Source: Escarpia spicata | Taxonomy: Eukaryota; Annelida; Polychaeta; Sabellida; Siboglinidae | Assembly (NCBI GenBank): GCA_963995525.1 | Contig: OZ023214.1 | Span: 59,329,980 to 59,393,979 of the forward strand | Length of the DNA stretch: 64,000 nucleotides | Direction of reading: 5' to 3' | In this document: piece by piece, positions 58,879 through 64,000 of the stretch | How positions within the stretch are numbered: the first letter of the stretch is position 1 | Layout: every line of letters starts with the position of its first letter | Translations under genes and position numbers: made by a program | Notes under the pieces: model-generated | Databases searched by the model: none | What the model saw: only the letters and a program-made list of their open reading frames with translations | What the model was told of the DNA's origin: nothing

Positions 58879-61800
58879 ATGTTGCGGTTTTGTATCTTTT
58901 GCATTTTCCTCTGTTGGCCATGTATATACAGCGCAGCCATACCAAACAGAAATGACCGCCCGGTACCAGTCGAAGATGCTAAACTCGTTCCAAATATGAA
59001 CGACCAGCCTCTACCAAACGCGGACGCAAAATTCGTACCAAATATGAATGACCAGCCTCTACCAAATGCGGATGCAAACGTTCCAAAAATGCACAATCAA
59101 CGTCTACCAGATGCAGATGCAAAAGGTGTACCAAATAGAAATGATCTTCCTCTTCCAAATGAAGATGCAAATGTACCAGATAGAAATGACCGTCCTCTTC
59201 CAAAAGAGGATGCAAATGTACCAAATAGAAATGATCTTCCTCTTCCAAACGAAGATGCAATTGTACCAGATAGAAATGACCGTCCTCTTCCAAAAGAGGA
59301 TGCAAATGTACCAAATAGAAATAATCTTCCTCTTCCAAACGAAGATGCAATTGTACCAGATAGAAATGACCGTCCTCTTCCAAAAGAGGATGCAAATGTT
59401 GTACCAAATAGGAATGATGCCCCTCTAGCAATTGACGATGCCCATGTTTTGAATAAGAAAGTAGCTCCTATTGGAGACATGGTACTGAATAAGATTGATT
59501 CTCCTCTCAACAACGAAGATGCACATAGGGATGTGGAGCATCCACCACCCGCAGAAAGAGAAAGTCCTGTGGCGCACGGCAGACTGGAGAAGGTGAGATC
59601 ATAATTGACATGAATCACTTGAGCTGTTTGGTTAATGATTAATCAACTACATGTATATATATATATATATATACAGAGATTGCTCTGGAAAAAGATATGT
59701 ATGTGTCCTTTGATCACACCAGGTAGAACTGTGCCTTTTTGAAATGTTATGTGACCCAAATTCATTGATTAAAATTGTATTATTTTGCATATGATAATAT
59801 GGTCATTTCAATAACCTGGTAAATGTGAGCATTAAATGTTTTTTATATCAGGCGTGTAATATTATTTGTTTGAATTATATACAGGACTTTCTGCCAGACA
59901 TATTTCTCATTCACTGTGCCTGGTGGCAATATGCTGTCAGGTGTCGGTTTCTCGGTCCCGGTGGCGTCAGTGGCAATGACACTGCATTTGCAGGTGTTGG
60001 GCTCATTTTCATCAACTGCAGTCATGGATGGGCTTTAAGGTGCAGCATTTAGCCTTTTTTGCTCACCCAAGTAATGTTTATTTTGGCAATGGAATGGGTC
60101 TTTTCTTCGGAGGCATATCCGTGAGATTCGATCAGTGAACGATAATTTAGGAAGTGTATGGGTCACTCTAGAGGACCACAGGTGTACAACACACCCTAGC
60201 AACAAAATGATCAAATAGCAGTAATGCAATTCTCCGCCACGCGTTTGCGGTCAAGCAAGATAGAACCTAATTTTTCTTAAATAAACATGCTGTTTTTGTA
60301 TGCGGCATTCGAGCACATACAGTCCATCGCACGTTTTGCGGTCAAGCACGATAGGACCTCAATTTTTGCAGAAAACATGCTATTTTGTATGCAGCATTTG
60401 GGCACATGCAGCAGAAAAGAACAGCATTTCAGTGTACGATGCGTCATTGACACAAAGCCGCACACTAGGGGAATCCCTGTGTATATACAGGGTGCACAAA
60501 GGTTTTAGCTAACAGGTACAGGATTGGCACGTTTCTGCCCTCACAGTAGAAATCGTGCAGCAGAAATACTTTCTGCCCATGTGGTAAAAATATCTTTCTC
60601 CTCTAGTTTCTGCCCTTAGAGCAGAAACTCCCAAAATAGTCATGTTTTTATACATTTAGATTTATTTTAATATCATTATCAATATGAACATTCTTATTTC
60701 TTACACAATTACTATGTCATCTTATGGTGCCAGCCCAAACAAGTTATTAAAACACAGACAGCTAGAGTTTTATCAGCTCCTCAACCACTGAAACAATAAT
60801 AATAACAAGATAACTTCTATTGTGCCTAAATCCTTGGAAACCAAGCTCAGAGGCCCATCAAAGCAACAGGATTGGTCAATCTCAAAATCCATAAGTAGTA
60901 TTCCAGTTGACAACAGATGGATCAAGCCACTAGCAGCTACCTTTGTTGGATACAATGGTCAGGTGCTTCAAAACCAGGCTTTCCACTGACCACAAGATGA
61001 CCAGGTGATAACTAGTTTTAATTAATAGCCAACTTCTAGTCTGGGGTAGACAGGAACTGAGAGAGAAGAGATAAGAGAAATACTGAACAAGGGAATACTG
61101 CAGCCCATGTGTTGTCAGGTGACAAGTCCTATACACATGGGCACAGTAAAATACACACAAATGAATGCAAGTGGTGGGATTTTTCTCTTAATAATTATGT
61201 CAGGCTCCTGTGCTGTGTAGATCAGTGACTTGTCTATATTACAAGATAGTTAGCATACATCTAGAAATGCAAGCACTGCAAGGCCGAGACAAAAATATGT
61301 TATTATACAAATGCAATTATACTCATGTGAATATATTCTCATACGTTTATTTAGATTGCATCTGGGCAGGTACATACAGATATTAACAGCCATTCCAAGC
61401 TAACGTATACATCATACTATTTTTTTCAAATGTCACCAGGAGTTGAAAACTGGAACTTTTTATAAATATATATGTGACCCATCTTAAAAAAATGAGTTGC
61501 ATGTCGGAAATTTTTAATATTGAGTTATTAGTAGCATTGGAAAGAGCAGAATCTCTGCTTTCACATGGTGTATCATGTAAGAAGATATCATCATTCTAAC
61601 TGAAGTTATGGCTTAACAAACACATGTGGGGTAGAAACCTTCAAACCCAGAAAACGGCCGTCAAAGTTGATGCAAAATATTCGTTATGTTTCATGAAATG
61701 TACCTTAGTTACCGTGGACAGATCTAGCTAAAATGTTGTGCTCGTCAGGCTCGCTTCCATCCGTTAAGTCTTCCAAAAAATACTCTTCGATCAAATTGTC

Positions 61801-63989
61801 AATCTGTGCGCAATCACGTCCATCCGAATTTAACACCTTCGCCATGTTAAACGCCATTCTTCACGTCTTCTTAATCGTTATCTGGGTCAGCAGTGATGCG
61901 GTGAAATACTTTGTGCGCATGCGTGTGTTTACAGATTATGTAAATGACCCATCACTGAACCAATGAGAACAGTTGCCTGGGTCACGCAGTTGCTGTTGCT
62001 ACTACGTGATCCAAATTGTTTACACAGCTGGCCTAAACAGGGGGTGTCTTCCAAGCTCTCTGGAGGTCACAGAATGTAGTTATTAGCATATTTATGCCCA
62101 TATATAGGAAGATGACGCGTCAAGCTTCGTGGTGATATCCCATATGTTAGGAGCGTCCCAAAATTAACAGTTGCGAACGCGCACAATTACTGGCATTTTC
62201 AGCGTTATTTTAAGGAAATCGAGCGGAACACTTCGCACAGCACTACAAAAATTGTTTAAAAATACACAAAACAGAGTTAATTAGTGGGCAGCTAGAGTAG
62301 CAATCAATGAAACGAATACCAAAGAATAATTTTCAGAGGAAATCTCAAAATCGATGGATTCGCGATTTGTTCACATAAATGGCATTTACGGAAAATCAGA
62401 TTTGCCGACATCCGACTCATTTCGTTAAGATGGGTCACATATATTTGGGGGTAATAAATATGAAATATCCCATTCTGGAGATGTAACTTCCTTCTTATGA
62501 CAATGGTCCAGGACAACACACCTCCAGATGCCCTAAAATATAGCAAATGCACATACTTTTTTGGACATTAAATTTTCCATGGAAAGCAACACTACTGCAG
62601 CAGAGTGCATTTGGTCTGACAACACTATTGCAGCAGAGTGCATTTGGTCTGACAACACTACTGCAGCAGAGTGCATTTGGTCTGACAACACTACTGCAGC
62701 AGAGTGCATTTGGTCTGACAACACTACTGCAGCAGAGTGCATTTGGTCTGACAACACTACTGCAGCAGAGTGCATTTGGTCTGACAACACTACTGCAGCA
62801 GAGTGCATTTGGTCTGACAACACTACTGCAGCAGAGTGCATTTGGTCTGACAACACTACTGCAGCAGAGTGCATTTGGTCTGACAACACTACTGCAGCAG
62901 AGTGCATTTGGTCTGACAACACTACTGCAGCAGAGTGCATTTGGTCTGACAACACTACTGCAGCAGAGTGCATTTGGTCTGACAGTTGCTCACAGTTTCT
63001 TGAGCTGAGAAGATGCAATCTACCTCATTTTTATGTCACAGAAGTCACAAAAATATGTATTGATGTATCACTACAATTTGAGTAGCTTTTGTTACAGAAG
63101 TCACCTTGGAATGGCTGTTATCAACATATTCTACAAAAAGTTGCACTTTCCTATCAATTGCACATATTCCCTGGTTGTTGCCGTTTCTGCCGAGCATAAG
63201 CAGTTTCTTTCATTTTGTTTATGTTAAGTAAATTTTCGCATGAAATGTGCCAAAGTATTATATACGTATACATCTTAGCTTTTCTGTTACATAAATCAAA
63301 TGTTATGAAAAATACTGAACAACATTTGTTACTCATTTTTTTAACTACATGGATTATAGATCCATTGGTAATGTTTGAAAATTAACATGTGTGTGTATTT
63401 CTAGATTGCGCCTGCCCTCAAGACAAGTGACCTGCTGCCCCCTGACCACCTGGATGCCGTCCGTATGGAGCAGGACGGCCACTTGAACCACGACTTCAAG
63501 AAGGAGGTCTTTGCCGGCAACCACAAAGAATTTGAGGAGTTTGACAGGGAACATGCAAAGAAGAAACTGGAAGAGATATTCCTTAAGTATGACCTTTCTT
63601 ATCCTCTTCTATCCTTAAATAAGTGCTGTGCAAGGGACATGCCTTATCCTCTTCTAGTCAGAAACAAATGCTATGTAATGACATTGTACAATAATATTCT
63701 GACAGCTGCTGTTTCAATTATTTTAGTTAAAGGTACTTGAATCCAATGCATGTGATATAGTACTAGCAAACTCCCTTTGCCTGTTGGAGTACAAATACCT
63801 TGTGATAGACGATCAAGAGAGTGTATCTGATGACATTGTGACTTGGCTTCAGGGTGGATGTCAACAGAGATGGGTTCCTTGAGCAGATTGAACTGGAGAA
63901 TTGGATTGTGCTGAAAATAAACGAACACTTTGACGAGGCTGCAGCAGAGAATGACAAAATCTTCCAAATGATTGACACTGATAGTGATG
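58879..63989 (+). CDS. SDF4: Cab45/SDF4-like EF-hand protein with N-terminal repeat array (partial, continues past window)
   Basis: Exons 58,879-59,592, 63,405-63,586 and 63,853-63,989, all in phase; the gene runs off the window. ATG 58,879 gives a signal peptide (LRFCIFCIFLCWPCIYSAA), then about eleven 14-15-residue repeats (VPNRNDLPLPNEDAN, VPDRNDRPLPKEDAN; residues about 21-180). Exons 2-3 match Cab45/SDF4: LPPDHLDAVRMEQDGHLNHD, FKKEVFAGNHKEFEEFD, an EF-hand loop DVNRDGFLEQIE and the start of a second (DTDSDG). Cab45 is a Ca2+-binding protein of the Golgi lumen that sorts secretory cargo. The repeat segment is not a feature I know of in vertebrate Cab45, whose linker before the PPDH block is short. 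Reticulocalbin/calumenin are the alternatives; the PPDHLDxVRxExDGHLN block favours Cab45. Confidence 0.82.
58945..59425 (+). repeat. 42/84-bp coding repeat in exon 1
   Basis: GTACCAAATAGAAATGATCT and CGTCCTCTTCCAAAAGAGGA alternate every 42 bp, making an 84-bp higher-order unit in the middle (59,160-59,400). Later units are nearly identical at DNA level, so the array expanded recently. Confidence 0.93.
60236..60412 (+). repeat. Two-unit ~90-bp tandem repeat in intron
   Basis: GTTTGCGGTCAAGCAAGATAG...ACATGCTGTTTTTGTATGCGGCATTCGAGCACAT at 60,242 recurs at about 60,335 with small changes. Confidence 0.85.
62588..62983 (+). repeat. 33-bp minisatellite, 12 copies
   Basis: Twelve tandem copies of a 33-bp unit (ACACTACTGCAGCAGAGTGC...). 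Only copy 2 differs visibly (CTATTGC for CTACTGC). Because 33 is divisible by three, several frames stay open on both strands; these are not genes. It lies 420 bp before exon 2 of the Cab45-like gene. Confidence 0.97.
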
Positions 63990-64000
63990 GTAGGTAACTC

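Larger units (their letters stand above)
59593..63404 (+). other. Intron 1 of the Cab45-like gene
   Basis: A 3.8 kb intron from GTGAGA to TTCTAG. It holds a two-unit ~90-bp repeat (60,236-60,412), a 12-copy 33-bp minisatellite, and no supported gene. Confidence 0.75.

Noticed and set aside
58979..59618. Minus-strand ORFs of 150 and 173 codons opposite the Cab45-like exon 1
   Set aside because: They are kept open by the 42-bp repeat; only the plus-strand frame has a signal peptide and a donor in phase with the EF-hand exons.
62533..63085. Repeat array with 33-bp units, considered as a CRISPR array or a repeat protein
   Set aside because: The units abut without spacers, the genome is animal, and several frames on both strands are open because the unit length is a multiple of three.

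Overview
The window is nuclear DNA of a metazoan, most probably a marine invertebrate; a lancelet-like or other deuterostome would fit, but the species cannot be fixed from sequence alone. It has intron-split genes with GT-AG junctions, CR1- and Jockey-like LINEs, a tRNA-derived SINE, a Polinton/Maverick relic and many microsatellites.

Layout. 1-5.3 kb is a decayed minus-strand LINE (LINE-A) with a CR1 fragment nested in its ORF1. 5.7-6.05 kb is a SINE with target-site duplications. 7.5-11.2 kb is a second minus-strand LINE (LINE-B). 11.86-17.26 kb is a broken Polinton on the plus strand (DNA polymerase B, small late genes, minor and major capsid genes, cysteine protease). 17.6-19.5 kb is a broken transposase-like gene ending in GCGATGC repeats, followed by a 1 kb GGGAGAGA satellite. 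23.6-26.4 kb is a six-exon gene for a DDE integrase-core protein, spoiled by a 43-bp triplication in its first recognisable exon. 27.9-36.05 kb is a nine-exon gene for a SAM-like/HECT E3 ubiquitin ligase carrying one frameshift and one nonsense codon.

37.4-55.0 kb is the most interesting part. A minus-strand, intron-retaining duplicate of the integrase gene has been split twice: by a CR1 LINE (38,159-40,977, duplication AATTTAA) and by a 13.3 kb DNA transposon (40,997-54,320). The transposon has 14-bp terminal inverted repeats (CAGACCTGCCTACC) and a 6-bp target duplication (CGTTAC). Its cargo is a single plus-strand multi-exon gene joining an SGNH/GDSL hydrolase with an intact-looking catalytic set, a C2H2 zinc finger, a possible ULP1-like region and a transposase-like region ending in a SWIM zinc finger. 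I do not recognise this architecture as a described transposon family.

55-58.8 kb is mostly repeats and fragments. From 58,879 to the window end runs a plus-strand gene for a Cab45/SDF4-type EF-hand protein of the secretory pathway. Its first exon adds a signal peptide and a repeat array of about 160 residues before the conserved region; its 3.8 kb intron holds a 12-copy 33-bp minisatellite.

Of the host genes only the Cab45-like one looks undamaged. The rest is mobile elements at several depths of nesting, which gives a partial relative order of events.
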